A DNA stretch of 64,000 nucleotides from Phormidium tanganyikae FI6-MK23 (GCA_019359175.1 JAHHHU010000021.1:17021-81020), one strand, 5' to 3'; positions 35,606 through 44,568 are shown, numbered from the stretch's first letter. Translations and numbers: made by a program. Notes: generated by a model from the sequence alone, not told the origin.

Positions 35606-35668
35606 ACGCCAGTTCGACGGGCTTCCCGAAGTCACAACCGAAGCCAACCACTTCTGTCGAACTGACGT
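35606..35668. mobile_element. Miniature 63-bp element of the same MITE family
   Basis: The ends are ACGCCAGTTCGAC and (complement) ACGTCAGTTCGAC, sharing ACGTCAGTTCG with the element at 34200-34403. They are flanked by a 7-base direct repeat TAATTTA (35599-35605 and 35669-35675), 8 bases counting the preceding T. The interior folds into a further GGCTTC/GAAGCC stem. Confidence 0.75.
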
Positions 35669-35672
35669 TAAT

Positions 35673-35940
35673 TTAGCTAACGCTCCAACATCCGATTACC
35701 AAATCGCTCATGGTACTGCTGGCAGTCGGAGCGATAAAGGATTTTCCCTCTTTCACGACTTGCCCGTTGCGAACTACGTTCCGTGCTCTCCCTTGAGGTT
35801 CAACTGACTTTGATACGCATCGAACTTATTAAAGCATCGTTTCGTTCAGCATGATCTATGGAAGACGCGTTGGCAGGTCGGTTCCAATGCTTTTTCCCTC
35901 ACTGATGATCACTGGGGAGCCGTTTACTACGTGTTTAAAA
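35673..35940 (-). pseudogene. Decayed minus-strand gene with two similar motifs
   Basis: One minus-strand frame reads HVVNGSPVIISEGKSIGTDL, meets stops at 35856-35858 and 35826-35831, then resumes as RARNVVRNGQVVKEGKSFIA and ends VIGCWSVS. The two stretches share V-V-x-N-G-x-x-V-x-x-E-G-K-S, so they may be internal repeats of one protein. No start is visible. The family is unknown. Confidence 0.35.
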
Positions 35941-35966
35941 AACAGGTTCTAACCTGAGTTAGAACC
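35937..35966 (-). terminator. Rho-independent terminator of the DUF370 gene
   Basis: Read on the minus strand, GGTTCTAAC, loop TCAG and GTTAGAACC form a 9-bp perfect stem followed by TG and a T6 run. It begins 8 bases after the stop of the gene at 35975-36331. Confidence 0.85.
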
Positions 35967-35974
35967 CAATCTGA

Positions 35975-36331
35975 TTATTCTTCAATTACTTCGCGGATGC
36001 GGCGCTCCAGACGGTCTAGATCCAATCCACCCTCATCGCGAGTAAAGCGGCGTACCGTCCCATTCGCTTGCTGAAGATCGTTAAGCAAATCGCGTAAAAT
36101 CTCCTGCTGCTGACGCGATTGCGTCACTTCGCGCGGCTCCTGCACCAAATCTCGCACGATCGAATCTTCAGCACGGGATGCAACAATTGGATCAGTCTGT
36201 CCCTGAATCTGAACAAACGTCCGGCGACCCGGGCCCCGCTCTTCTTCGATGGGAATCACAGCCGTCACTTGGTCAGACCGCACATACTTACCAAACCCTA
36301 AGTGAACGAGAACAGACGATTGAATTCGCAT
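35975..36331 (-). CDS. DUF370 (RemA-like) protein
   Basis: A 118-residue protein. The N-terminal half, LVHLGFGKYVRSDQVTAVIP followed by GRRTFVQIQGQTDPIVASRA, resembles the DUF370/RemA fold, which in Bacillus is a ring-forming DNA-binding regulator of matrix genes. The C-terminal half is a charged helix (RREVTQ-type, then LDRLERRIREVIEE) not found in RemA. A regulatory role is inferred from the family only. It has its own terminator. Confidence 0.65.
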   Translation of the reverse strand: MRIQSSVLVHLGFGKYVRSDQVTAVIPIEEERGPGRRTFVQIQGQTDPIVASRAEDSIVRDLVQEPREVTQSRQQQEILRDLLNDLQQANGTVRRFTRDEGGLDLDRLERRIREVIEE

Positions 36332-36569
36332 ATCGACTCTTACCTTGCTTGATATCTCTATTATCGAAGATAAGATCGATCGCTGAAAGTATCTGTCCGA
36401 GCGGTTTTCCGTCTATTTGGAGTAGGAATTACCGCAGGAGTTTCGCGATCGTCCAAAACCGCTGAAATGGTGAAACTAACAGCCCAATTGAAAGTCCGCG
36501 ATCGCACTCAAGCAACAATGTTCACCAGTAGATTCTTGCCCTTATTGGAACGATCGTTGTAATTGACGC

Positions 36570-37766
36570 TCAACTGCCGCATTGCCAAACCTTTAAACTG
36601 TTTCCAACACTCGTCACAAGCAGACGACTCTGCTGGCTAAACTGAATCGATTGCCAAATTCCTTGACCCAAGTTGGCTTGAGAAAGGCAACCGAACGGTT
36701 CTCCCGTCTGTGCATTCCAAATTCTCAGAACATTCCGTCGAGCTAGATAACTTCCGAATTTGGGATGAGTGTCGGTGTGCTGAAATCCTGCAACAAACCA
36801 TTTGCCATCGGGACTAAGCGCAGAAACCTGAAGCGCTCGATCGCACAAATCAAGCTGAATCCGACAATATATCTCGCCCGTTTTAACTTGACGAAGCAGC
36901 ACCTGCCGACCGACGATCGTTGCTGCACTCTCCCAGTCTGGAGTAATTGCTAGTAATTGTTCGCACTGAGTCAGCCACCCTAAGCTAGAGATTGTTTCTC
37001 CCGTTTCCAAGTTAATGACTTCCGATCGCGGTTCAATCCTCAAAAGTGCTTTCTCACTCGCTGCCATTCTGAGCGTAGGAATATCCGTGATACAGGGCAA
37101 GATGTGAGTCACTTTGCCTTCGGGAAGGTTCCAAATGCGTAAAGCTCGATCGCGAATCGTGGTGTAGGCTCGACGATCGCGAATTTCATACTGATTGCAA
37201 CCACTACTTACTACCGTTTGCCCATCTGCACTAATCGCGATTGCGGTAACTGAACTGTGATGACCTGTGAGCGTTGTTCGTTCTTCGCCCGTTGAGACAT
37301 TCCAGACTTTGATCGTGCGATCGCGGCTTCCGCTGACCAAAGTGTTTCCATCTCGGCTCAGTGCGATCGTTGTGATCGGCGCTTGATGCCCTTTGAGTGA
37401 AAAAAGACGCTTGCCTGTGCGCCAATTCAAAACTTGAATCGTGTTCGTTGATTCGGGTTGACTGTCGCGAGTGGGAGAGCCAACAGTAAAAATCGTCTCT
37501 TCATTCGGATGAATCACAATTCGACGTACAGCATCACCAAAGCTGAAAGTTTGGAGACAACGCAGCGCGGTAGTTTCGCTAGTTTGAGTAGGTTGTTTTG
37601 TAAAAGATGCGAGATCCCATTTAGGATCTTCGTAACGAAGGGATTCTTCTAAAGGAGCAATTTCACGATCGAGCCAAGTTTCAGCGGTATGGAGCAAATC
37701 GAGAGTTGAATCTGGGGTGCGATCCAACAAGGTAGGCATTTCTTCGATCGATGAGTCTTGAAACAT
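36570..37766 (-). CDS. WD40 repeat protein
   Basis: A 398-residue protein with an N-terminal 75-residue segment of unknown kind and a WD40 propeller. The best repeats are KGHQAPITTIALSRDGNTLV...DRTIKVWN and TGHHSSVTAIAISADGQTVV...DRALRIWN, plus NVLRIWNAQTGEPFGCLSQA and SLKVWQCGS. Others are degenerate. No kinase or NTPase domain is fused. It presumably acts as a protein-interaction scaffold. Confidence 0.85.
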   Translation of the reverse strand: MFQDSSIEEMPTLLDRTPDSTLDLLHTAETWLDREIAPLEESLRYEDPKWDLASFTKQPTQTSETTALRCLQTFSFGDAVRRIVIHPNEETIFTVGSPTRDSQPESTNTIQVLNWRTGKRLFSLKGHQAPITTIALSRDGNTLVSGSRDRTIKVWNVSTGEERTTLTGHHSSVTAIAISADGQTVVSSGCNQYEIRDRRAYTTIRDRALRIWNLPEGKVTHILPCITDIPTLRMAASEKALLRIEPRSEVINLETGETISSLGWLTQCEQLLAITPDWESAATIVGRQVLLRQVKTGEIYCRIQLDLCDRALQVSALSPDGKWFVAGFQHTDTHPKFGSYLARRNVLRIWNAQTGEPFGCLSQANLGQGIWQSIQFSQQSRLLVTSVGNSLKVWQCGS

Positions 37767-37937
37767 GGCTTGCTCTCACCAATGGGGATCAATGCCAGTG
37801 TTCACCCTGACTCTCATTCGCTCCACGGTGTTACTGATGATTTCTGGATAAAGTTTTCGCCATCGCTCCCCAGATTTACTGAGTTAGCTGAATCACAGGA
37901 GTTTTTTGCATCCGTAGAAATCGAGTTTTGTCATGGT

Positions 37938-38918
37938 TTAACTACTCGATTGAATCCCGCGTTCTCTCAACTGCCGCACAAAAAATTCTTCAAGTGAAGG
38001 ACGCGCCAAATCGATCGAGATCAATTGAGCATTCATCAAACGCAAACTTCCTAAGAAATCCTGTGGTTCTCCGTTGAGATGCCCCGTCCACAAGCCGTCT
38101 TGAAGTTCCAGATTCGGTATCCATTGGTGCAGCGTTTCCGGCTTTCCGCCTTTGACTGAAACGCGGTAGTTTTCAGCAGTTCCGAGAAGTTCCTGCATCG
38201 AACCGATCGCAATCATTTCGCCTCTTGCAAGCAGAGCCACGCGATCGCAAATTTTCTCCACATCCGACAGCACATGACTATTAAAGAAAATCGTTTTGCC
38301 TTGGGACTTAAGCGACAGAATGATTTCGCGCATTTGGTAGCGTCCCAGGGGATCGAGTCCTGACATCGGCTCATCGAGAAACACGAGATCTGGATCATTC
38401 ATCAATGCTTGCGCCATTCCAATTCGTTGCAGCATTCCTTTTGAGTATTGCCGCAGTTGTTTTTTCTTTGCCGCAGACTGAGCCAAACCGACTAGATCGA
38501 GCAGTTCAGGAATGCGTTTTCGTTGTTGCGATCGCCCAATTCCAAATAGATCTCCGGTGAAGTTGAGAATCTCCCAGCCCGTTAGATAGTCATAAAAATA
38601 GGGATTTTCGGGCAGATATCCGATCCGTTGTTTGACAGTGCGATCGCCAAGCGGTTTGCCTAAAAGGGTGGCTCGTCCCGATGTCGGACGGACAATTCCG
38701 AGTAGCGTTTTCAGCAAAGTGGTTTTTCCGGCTCCGTTTTGTCCGAGCAAGCCGAATGTTTCACCCTCGTATACGGTGAGACTGACCGTGTTAAGCGAAG
38801 CAACCCTTTTGTTCATCCAAAACCCAGTGCGGTAGGTTTTGCTAAGTTCATAAGTTTGCAGCGCGATCGAACGGTCGAAAACAGGAAGTTGAAGGCGAGT
38901 TGCGACAGCAGAATCCAT
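37938..38918 (-). CDS. ABC transporter ATP-binding protein (ABC-2/export type)
   Basis: A 326-residue ATPase. Walker A is GLLGQNGAGKTTLLKTLLG, the signature is QYSKGMLQRIGMAQAL (Y-S-K-G-M typical of ABC-2 exporters), Walker B is PDLVFLDEPMSGLDP and the H-loop is TIFFNSHVL. The C-terminal 85 residues are the DUF4162-like extension common to this class. No permease gene is adjacent, so the partner must be elsewhere. Substrate unknown. Confidence 0.9.
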   Translation of the reverse strand: MDSAVATRLQLPVFDRSIALQTYELSKTYRTGFWMNKRVASLNTVSLTVYEGETFGLLGQNGAGKTTLLKTLLGIVRPTSGRATLLGKPLGDRTVKQRIGYLPENPYFYDYLTGWEILNFTGDLFGIGRSQQRKRIPELLDLVGLAQSAAKKKQLRQYSKGMLQRIGMAQALMNDPDLVFLDEPMSGLDPLGRYQMREIILSLKSQGKTIFFNSHVLSDVEKICDRVALLARGEMIAIGSMQELLGTAENYRVSVKGGKPETLHQWIPNLELQDGLWTGHLNGEPQDFLGSLRLMNAQLISIDLARPSLEEFFVRQLRERGIQSSS

Positions 38919-39051
38919 AAGTACCCCGATCTCTACTGAGTAGCCATTTAATCACTTCTTACGATTCCCGCCTCAGCAATTTTTGCGATCGTGTCTTCTC
39001 GCTTCCCCAAAATTTTGTAAACTTTGTCTAGAAGCTTATCTTTTCCCTTAT

Positions 39052-39198
39052 ATGACTCGCTCAAAGTTTGTTGCAGTATTGACCGGAGTTATCTCTTTGG
39101 TTTTAGGTATCGGTTACTTACTATTGGTTCAGCTGCTCGATTTTCGGGGGGAAATGCTTCCGGCTCCGATCGAAGTGATTCCAACATTTTTCTTCTAA
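39052..39198 (+). CDS. Small single-helix membrane protein, 48 residues
   Basis: MTRSKFVAVLTGVISLVLGI begins a 48-residue protein with one TM helix and a polar tail ending in Phe residues. It looks like a conserved short cyanobacterial membrane protein; function unknown. It ends 1 base before the convergent GTPase stop at 39200. A longer in-frame extension to 38983 has no support. Confidence 0.6.
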   Translation: MTRSKFVAVLTGVISLVLGIGYLLLVQLLDFRGEMLPAPIEVIPTFFF

Positions 39199-39199
39199 A

Positions 39200-40798
39200 T
39201 CATCTCCAATCGTCGATCGTATCTTCTCTCGATCGTGGTAACTCCTCATACTCCGGCATTCTCAATTCTTCGAGCGGTTCCGGCTCAATCTCTGCTTTCA
39301 TTTCAAGCTGCAACGGTCGAATTACGCGCGTCACTGCTTCTTGCATAAACGTCTTAATAAATTCATCGCGTCGATTGAGTTGGAACTGTTGCTGTACCAC
39401 TTCGGTAATGCCACCATCGCCCCAACTCTGATTATTTCGGAAATATTCGATAAAGCTCTTGCCTGCGATACGAGTGAGATAAGCCGCACTCACGCCCTGA
39501 ATTGCTCGACCCGCTAAAAATCCCGCTACGCTGAATTGAAGCGCCGTTGTCACAACCTCGATCGCACCTCGAACAATCCCCAAACCGACCAACGTTTTCG
39601 CTAACGAAATCGCCATCTCTTTCGCATGATCGACCGTAATTTCGCACCCATAAATCCGCCCAATTTCAACGACCATTTGAGCATTGACCGCCGTCGTTGC
39701 CAATAAATCTACAACCGGGATCGGCGTTGCAGCAATCACTCCCGCTCCAATCCACTGATATCGATCGACTAATTTTTCTGCCTGTCGTCTTCGCTGCTCA
39801 TCGATCAACCGCCGCGCCTCTTCGCCCAACCGCTGCGACTGAATCAAAATGTTATCCGCCAGCAAATCTTCGCCTTCAGTCCGCAGAATCTTCGCAATTC
39901 GATCGATCAATTCTGTAACCTCTGGATCGGGATAAAGCCATTCTCCAGTTTCGGTTCGCATGGCGGGCGGATTTGCCGCGATCGCGACGACATCTTCCAT
40001 TGCCACTGTTCCGCGCACCCGTTCCCGCAATCGCGCCAAAATCGCCGCTAGATCTTCCTCGGTATAGAGATCCGCTTTGTTTAAAACGACAATTGATCGC
40101 TTTCCAATTTGCGTTAATGCCTGTAACGGCTCATACTCCGACTGCCGCAAATCGTTATCCAACACGAACACAATTAGACCCGCTTCGGTTGCCAATCGCC
40201 GCGCCAATGCTTCTCGATCGGTTCCCGCCACTCCCGCTTCTAGAATTCCAGGTGTATCGGTGATGATGACTTCTCGATCGACTCCGTTTAACTTCAATCG
40301 ATAGGTTGCGCCCGCTTCCGTCGTTCCCATTGGTGCGCCCACTTTGCCGACAATCTGCCCCATTAGTGCATTGACTAGCGAAGTTTTTCCTGACGATCCG
40401 GTTCCAAAAATGACCAGCCTAAATTCACCCCGCGCCAGATCCTGTTCGATCGCTTTCGATCGCTGGATCAATTCTCGTCGCGCAACTTCATCTTGAATCT
40501 GCGAAACTTGCTGCCGCACCGCTTGTAAATTTTCTTGTGCGGCTTCTGTTTTGACTTCTGAAACTTTGGGGAGCGATCGCTTCCGCCGCTTCGCTCGATT
40601 TGGCAACCAGAAAAAGTAATACGTAAAGGCTGCAATCAAAACTGCCAGCAGCACGACCACTAAGAAAATAACCAGATTTGCCAAAAATGGATTCGCGATC
40701 GCCCAACTCAATCGCGTGATCGAGTCGATTAGCCAGATCACCAATCCTAAGATCACAGCAATACCGACAACCAGCGTAATCAGTCGAGATAGGCGCAT
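39200..40798 (-). CDS. Membrane-associated GTPase with DUF697-like C-terminal domain
   Basis: A 532-residue protein from ATG 40798; a GTG one codon upstream is also possible. Two N-terminal TM helices (LITLVVGIAVILGLVIWL, LANLVIFLVVVLLAVLIAAF) precede a dynamin/Era-like G domain: G1 GTGSSGKTS, G3 DTPGILE, G4 NKAD. The C-terminal part (WIGAGVIAATPIPVVDLLAT, FSVAGFLAGRAIQGVSAAYL) is the hydrophobic YcjF/DUF697-type domain. Such proteins are found in many cyanobacteria; cellular role unknown, possibly membrane remodelling or stress. Confidence 0.85.
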   Translation of the reverse strand: MRLSRLITLVVGIAVILGLVIWLIDSITRLSWAIANPFLANLVIFLVVVLLAVLIAAFTYYFFWLPNRAKRRKRSLPKVSEVKTEAAQENLQAVRQQVSQIQDEVARRELIQRSKAIEQDLARGEFRLVIFGTGSSGKTSLVNALMGQIVGKVGAPMGTTEAGATYRLKLNGVDREVIITDTPGILEAGVAGTDREALARRLATEAGLIVFVLDNDLRQSEYEPLQALTQIGKRSIVVLNKADLYTEEDLAAILARLRERVRGTVAMEDVVAIAANPPAMRTETGEWLYPDPEVTELIDRIAKILRTEGEDLLADNILIQSQRLGEEARRLIDEQRRRQAEKLVDRYQWIGAGVIAATPIPVVDLLATTAVNAQMVVEIGRIYGCEITVDHAKEMAISLAKTLVGLGIVRGAIEVVTTALQFSVAGFLAGRAIQGVSAAYLTRIAGKSFIEYFRNNQSWGDGGITEVVQQQFQLNRRDEFIKTFMQEAVTRVIRPLQLEMKAEIEPEPLEELRMPEYEELPRSREDTIDDWR

Positions 40799-40981
40799 CA
40801 CTTCAAATATATTGGGGCAACGTTTCTCTATTGTGTCTGATTCGTTTCGATCGTGTTCCGCAGTCCAAAACGTATCAGCGATCGGTTTGCTACCCGTGGG
40901 ATCTCAAGTTTCGGTTGATTTTCTTGAGTAGATTTTTTATCTTCAAAAAGTTAACGCTCTCATCACAACGAAAGCAAAATT

Positions 40982-41515
40982 ATGGGTCTTTTTGATCAAA
41001 TTGTTAGCGCTGTCGCAAATCCGCAACAGCAAGCTTCTACCAATCAACTCGGTAGCATCCTCGGTGTTGCTCAACAACTCACTGGAAACCAAGGACTCGA
41101 CTCAAACGCAACTCAAGCCGTAATGTCTCTACTCGGCGGGCACGTTCGATCGGCATTACAAAACACTCAAGCGAATCAAGGCAGCGATCAAGTTCATTCC
41201 TTGGTGAATCAGTTCGCTGGACTCGGCAGCAATCCGCAAGCAGTTAGCACTCTCTTTCCAGGAGGCGCACAGCAGCAGGTTTCTGAAAACATCGCCCAGC
41301 AAACCGGACTGAATGCGGGCATGATTCAATCGATGCTGCCCGTCCTCGTTCCCCTCGTTCTCAATCTTCTTCAAAGCGGCTCGGCGCAGCAGGGCGTTCA
41401 ATCCGGCGGTGGAAACCCCGTGCTCAACACCTTTCTAGATGCCGATCGCGATGGCGATGTCGATATGGGTGACGTGATGGGCATGGCTGGACAATTTCTC
41501 AACCAGCAGCGCTAA
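40982..41515 (+). CDS. DUF937 domain-containing protein
   Basis: A 177-residue Gln/Asn-rich protein with the DUF937 pattern: MGLFDQIVSAVANPQQQAST, LGSILGVAQQLTG, FPGGAQQQVSENIAQQTGLN. Hydrophobic LPVLVPLVLNLLQSG follows. Near the C-terminus DADRDGDVDMGDVMG forms an EF-hand/dockerin-like calcium loop. YidB-like relatives are of unknown function. A strong terminator follows at 41544. Confidence 0.8.
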   Translation: MGLFDQIVSAVANPQQQASTNQLGSILGVAQQLTGNQGLDSNATQAVMSLLGGHVRSALQNTQANQGSDQVHSLVNQFAGLGSNPQAVSTLFPGGAQQQVSENIAQQTGLNAGMIQSMLPVLVPLVLNLLQSGSAQQGVQSGGGNPVLNTFLDADRDGDVDMGDVMGMAGQFLNQQR

Positions 41516-41543
41516 ATTCTCGCATTCAACTCCTAGAAAGCAA

Positions 41544-41579
41544 GAAAGCGGACTGGATCGCCTTGATCCGTCCGCTTTC
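41544..41579. terminator. Bidirectional terminator
   Basis: GAAAGCGGAC (41544-41553) pairs with GTCCGCTTTC (41570-41579), and inside it GGATC pairs with GATCC around a 5-base loop, with one bulged T. It lies between the convergent DUF937 gene and the RRM gene. Confidence 0.85.
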
Positions 41580-41584
41580 AAACG

Positions 41585-41890
41585 TTAGAAGTTGTTTCTG
41601 CTAAAACTCTTGGCTCCTCCAGCTCCTCCGGCCGCGCCTGCACGCGGTTCACGCGGCTTCGCTTTATTCACTTTTAGTTCTCGACCCAGCCACTCTGCAC
41701 CATCTAGTTCAGCGATCGCGGCATCTTCTTGGGCATCTTCCGCCATCTCGACAAAGGCAAATCCCCGTTTTCTGCCTGTTTCTCGGTCTGTTGGAAGGCT
41801 CACCCGGCTCACTTCGCCGTACTCCGCAAACACTTCCTTGAGATCATCTTCAGTGGCCTGAAAGGACAGGTTTCCAATGTAAATAGTCAC
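41585..41890 (-). CDS. RNA-binding protein, single RRM plus Gly-rich tail (Rbp type)
   Basis: A 101-residue protein starting at GTG 41890, chosen because GGAG lies 6 bases upstream. The RRM has RNP2 IYIGNLSF and RNP1 KRGFAFVEM. The tail is Ala/Gly-rich (AGAAGGAGGAKSFSRNNF). Cyanobacterial Rbp proteins bind RNA, some are cold-induced, and some help localise thylakoid-protein mRNAs. The gap to pstS (520 bases) leaves room for a long 5' leader. Confidence 0.92.
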   Translation of the reverse strand: MTIYIGNLSFQATEDDLKEVFAEYGEVSRVSLPTDRETGRKRGFAFVEMAEDAQEDAAIAELDGAEWLGRELKVNKAKPREPRAGAAGGAGGAKSFSRNNF

Positions 41891-42339
41891 GTTACTCTCC
41901 AACCATTCGTGTGAGGGGTGAACTCGGAGAAGGTCGATAGAGCAGGAACCAAGACCGCTCACCTAATCGCCGTCGCCGAACTCTGTTTTGAGAGTATTAT
42001 ACTAGACTCATCTCGATTTGAGAAGCACACTAACGGTCATTCGTCTATCCGTAAAAATAGGAATTTCTATCATTGGTCGCGTGAAATCTTATGGATGAGA
42101 TCGTGGAATTCGTGACAAAACATTTTTTAACAATAGAAGTTGATAGATTTGCTCTCAGAAAGTTGACAAAACGTTACAAAATAAGGGAACCTTAAGAATA
42201 GGAATCAGTGCTGTTGCGCTGTTCTGGAAAGAACAAGTTTATTGCAGTCACGGATAAGATTCGATTTTTCTAAGGATCTGTTCGTTTTTGTCTGTAGCGC
42301 AGGCAACATTCAGCAAGGTTATGGTAGAAAAATTACCCT

Positions 42340-42358
42340 CTTAACCTTGTCTTAAGTC
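42340..42358 (+). promoter_or_regulatory. Candidate Pho box upstream of pstS
   Basis: CTTAACCT-TGT-CTTAAGTC gives two 8-base units spaced by 3, close to the cyanobacterial SphR/PhoB pattern of repeated CTTAACC(T/A). The second unit is imperfect and a third is not clear. It sits 53-71 bases upstream of the pstS start, as expected for phosphate-starvation control. Confidence 0.55.
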
Positions 42359-42410
42359 TGTAGATGTACCCTGTTGGATATACCTACATGCGTTGCTCTG
42401 CGTTTTATTT

Positions 42411-43520
42411 ATGGCGTTTTCTCAGCGAAAAATTCATTTGGGAGTGTCTTTTTCCTCCCTTGCTGCTCTAGTACTCGGTCTAGCAGCGTGTACTCCTCAA
42501 ACCGCAAGTACTCCTCCTCAAGGTGCAACTGGCAACAGTCCTGCTGCGCCCGCTTCAGCTCCGGGCGGTGCGGCTTCGATCAACGGTGCGGGTGCTTCGG
42601 CTCCGAACTTGCTGTATCAGCGCTGGTTTCAGGAATATAACAGGAAGAATCCAGGTGTACAGATTAGCTATGACTCCGTGGGAAGTGGTGCGGGTGTCAA
42701 GCGATTTCTAGACCAAACGGTTGATTTTGCAGCGACGGATGACCCCTTGAAAGACGAAGATCGGGCGAAACTGCCAGGCGATCGTGGTAAAGCCGTTCAA
42801 ATTCCCTCAACGGGATTGTTCATCGTGATGGCGTACAATGCGCCTGGATTGACGGATCTCAAACTGACGCGCGAAGCATTCTGCGGCATCGTCGATGGTT
42901 CGATCAAATCCTGGGACGATCCAAAGATCAAAGCAAATAATCCAGCCGCACCGAGCCAGCCTTTGACGTTTGTTCACCGCTCCGACGGCAGTGGAACGAC
43001 GGCAATTTTTACCAACCACATCACAAAAGCGTGCCCGAACTGGAAAGGCGGTTCAGGTAAAACGGTGGAATGGCCCACTGGAACAGGCGCGAAAGGAAAC
43101 GAAGGTGTGACCGCTCAGATTCAGCAAACCGCTGGCGCGATCGGATATACCGAGTATTCTTTCTCAAAGCAGAACAACTTGCCGACCGCAAGCTTGCAAA
43201 ATAAGTCGGGGGCTTTTATTGCACCGACTCCTGAATCTGCTTCAAAAGCTTTAGATGGCGTGTCTGTGCCTGATAACTTTGTGGTGAAAGTGCCCGATCC
43301 AGAAGGCAAAGATTCTTACCCGATCGTCAGTTTGACCTACTTGTTGCTGTACGAAAACCCGAAAGATCCGGCGAAAGCGAAAGCCTTCAACGAGTTTATG
43401 AAGTGGGCTTACGGTGACGGAAAAGCATTTGCGACCGAATTGGGATATCTTCCGTTGCCAGAGTCGATTTCCACCAAGGCGGCTTCTGCATTGGATACGA
43501 TTAAGGTAGCTGCGAAATAA
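42411..43520 (+). CDS. pstS: Phosphate ABC transporter substrate-binding protein PstS
   Basis: A 369-residue lipoprotein from ATG 42411; a TTG 6 codons upstream is less likely. The signal ends in a lipobox, LGLAAC, with Cys27 as the lipid anchor. A Pro/Ala-rich linker follows, then the phosphate-binding domain: INGAGASAPNLLYQRWF, VDFAATDDPLKD, FVHRSDGSGTTAIFTNHITK and GAIGYTEYSF. It binds phosphate in the periplasm for PstCA. A 13-bp hairpin separates it from pstC. Confidence 0.93.
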   Translation: MAFSQRKIHLGVSFSSLAALVLGLAACTPQTASTPPQGATGNSPAAPASAPGGAASINGAGASAPNLLYQRWFQEYNRKNPGVQISYDSVGSGAGVKRFLDQTVDFAATDDPLKDEDRAKLPGDRGKAVQIPSTGLFIVMAYNAPGLTDLKLTREAFCGIVDGSIKSWDDPKIKANNPAAPSQPLTFVHRSDGSGTTAIFTNHITKACPNWKGGSGKTVEWPTGTGAKGNEGVTAQIQQTAGAIGYTEYSFSKQNNLPTASLQNKSGAFIAPTPESASKALDGVSVPDNFVVKVPDPEGKDSYPIVSLTYLLLYENPKDPAKAKAFNEFMKWAYGDGKAFATELGYLPLPESISTKAASALDTIKVAAK

Positions 43521-43529
43521 CCGCAGCGA

Positions 43530-43564
43530 TCGACTAGAGAGCGAGTATTACTCTCTAGTCGATG
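43530..43564 (+). promoter_or_regulatory. pstS-pstC intergenic hairpin
   Basis: ATCGACTAGAGAG (43530-43542) pairs perfectly with CTCTCTAGTCGAT (43552-43564) around a 9-base loop. No T-run follows, so it more likely stabilises the pstS message 3' end or reduces read-through than terminates fully. This would give more binding protein than permease. Confidence 0.6.
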
Positions 43565-43611
43565 TGCGATCGCATGGTATTGTTTTCATCACTTTCCTCA
43601 AAGAGTTTTTT

Positions 43612-44568
43612 ATGGCTTCGCCTGCGGATCGATCATCGCGAATGTCTTGGCGGCGTACTGATACGTCTCGCCTGATTGATAACGGATTTGTTTGGCTCAC
43701 GGCTGCGTTTGCGGTTGGAATTGGTCTTTTGCTATTGGCGATTGCAGGTCGAGTGGGAGCCGATGCGATCCCAGCAATTCAGAAATTTGGGCTTGGTTTT
43801 TTGGTGACGAGTCGGTGGAGCGTCAATGATGAAGTATTTGGCGCACTGACTCAGATTTATGGAACGCTCGTGACTTCGTTTTTGGCGTTGTTGCTGGCAG
43901 TACCCGTCGGGATTAGCGTGGCGCTGTTTTTGAGCGAAGATTTTTTGCCGCCCAGAGTGAAGCAGCCGATCGTGTTTATGGTTGAACTCCTAGCGGCGAT
44001 TCCGAGTGTAGTGTACGGACTGTGGGGCATTTTCGTACTGATCCCGGTGCTGCGTCCGTTTGGGATGTGGTTGAATGCAACACTCGGCTGGATTCCGATT
44101 TTTAGTACGGCTCCAGCGGGGCCAGGAATCTACGCGGCTGGAATTATTTTGGCAATTATGATTTTGCCGATTATTGCAGCAATTTCGCGTGATGCGCTCG
44201 TTGCGGTTCCGGCAGAATTGCGCCAAGCGTCGTATGGACTCGGTGCAACTCGATGGGAGACAATCTTCAAGGTTTTGCTTCCTGCGGCGTTTTCTGGGGT
44301 CGTGGGTGGCATTATGCTGGCGTTGGGTCGGGCGATGGGTGAAACGATGGCGGTCACGATGGTGATCGGAAACGTCGATTCGATTCGATCGTTCTCGATT
44401 CTGGCTCAAGGTTCTACGGTGGCATCGCTGTTGGCGAATCAGTTTGCAGAAGCGAGTGGGCTGCAAGTGGCATCATTGATGTATGCGGCGCTGGTCTTGT
44501 TCGCACTGACATTGATTGTAAATGTGTTGGCGGAAATGGTCGTCCGCCGATTCAGTATGAAGCTCTAG
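43612..44568 (+). CDS. pstC: Phosphate ABC transporter permease PstC
   Basis: A 318-residue inner-membrane permease starting at ATG 43612; a GTG at 43564 would add 16 residues. It has six predicted TM helices (e.g. WLTAAFAVGIGLLLLAIAG, IYGTLVTSFLALLLAVPVGI) and the EAA-like loop ELRQASYGLGATRWETIFKV that contacts PstB. Position between pstS and pstA confirms the role. Confidence 0.94.
   Translation: MASPADRSSRMSWRRTDTSRLIDNGFVWLTAAFAVGIGLLLLAIAGRVGADAIPAIQKFGLGFLVTSRWSVNDEVFGALTQIYGTLVTSFLALLLAVPVGISVALFLSEDFLPPRVKQPIVFMVELLAAIPSVVYGLWGIFVLIPVLRPFGMWLNATLGWIPIFSTAPAGPGIYAAGIILAIMILPIIAAISRDALVAVPAELRQASYGLGATRWETIFKVLLPAAFSGVVGGIMLALGRAMGETMAVTMVIGNVDSIRSFSILAQGSTVASLLANQFAEASGLQVASLMYAALVLFALTLIVNVLAEMVVRRFSMKL

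Noticed and set aside
41918..42115. Plus-strand 65-codon frame upstream of pstS
   Set aside because: It lies over the 5' region of the minus-strand RRM gene, with no homology and no ribosome-binding site.
41891..42339. Long gap between the RRM gene and pstS as a possible RNA gene
   Set aside because: No stem-loop or terminator beyond weak palindromes was found; a long leader of the RRM gene explains it more simply.
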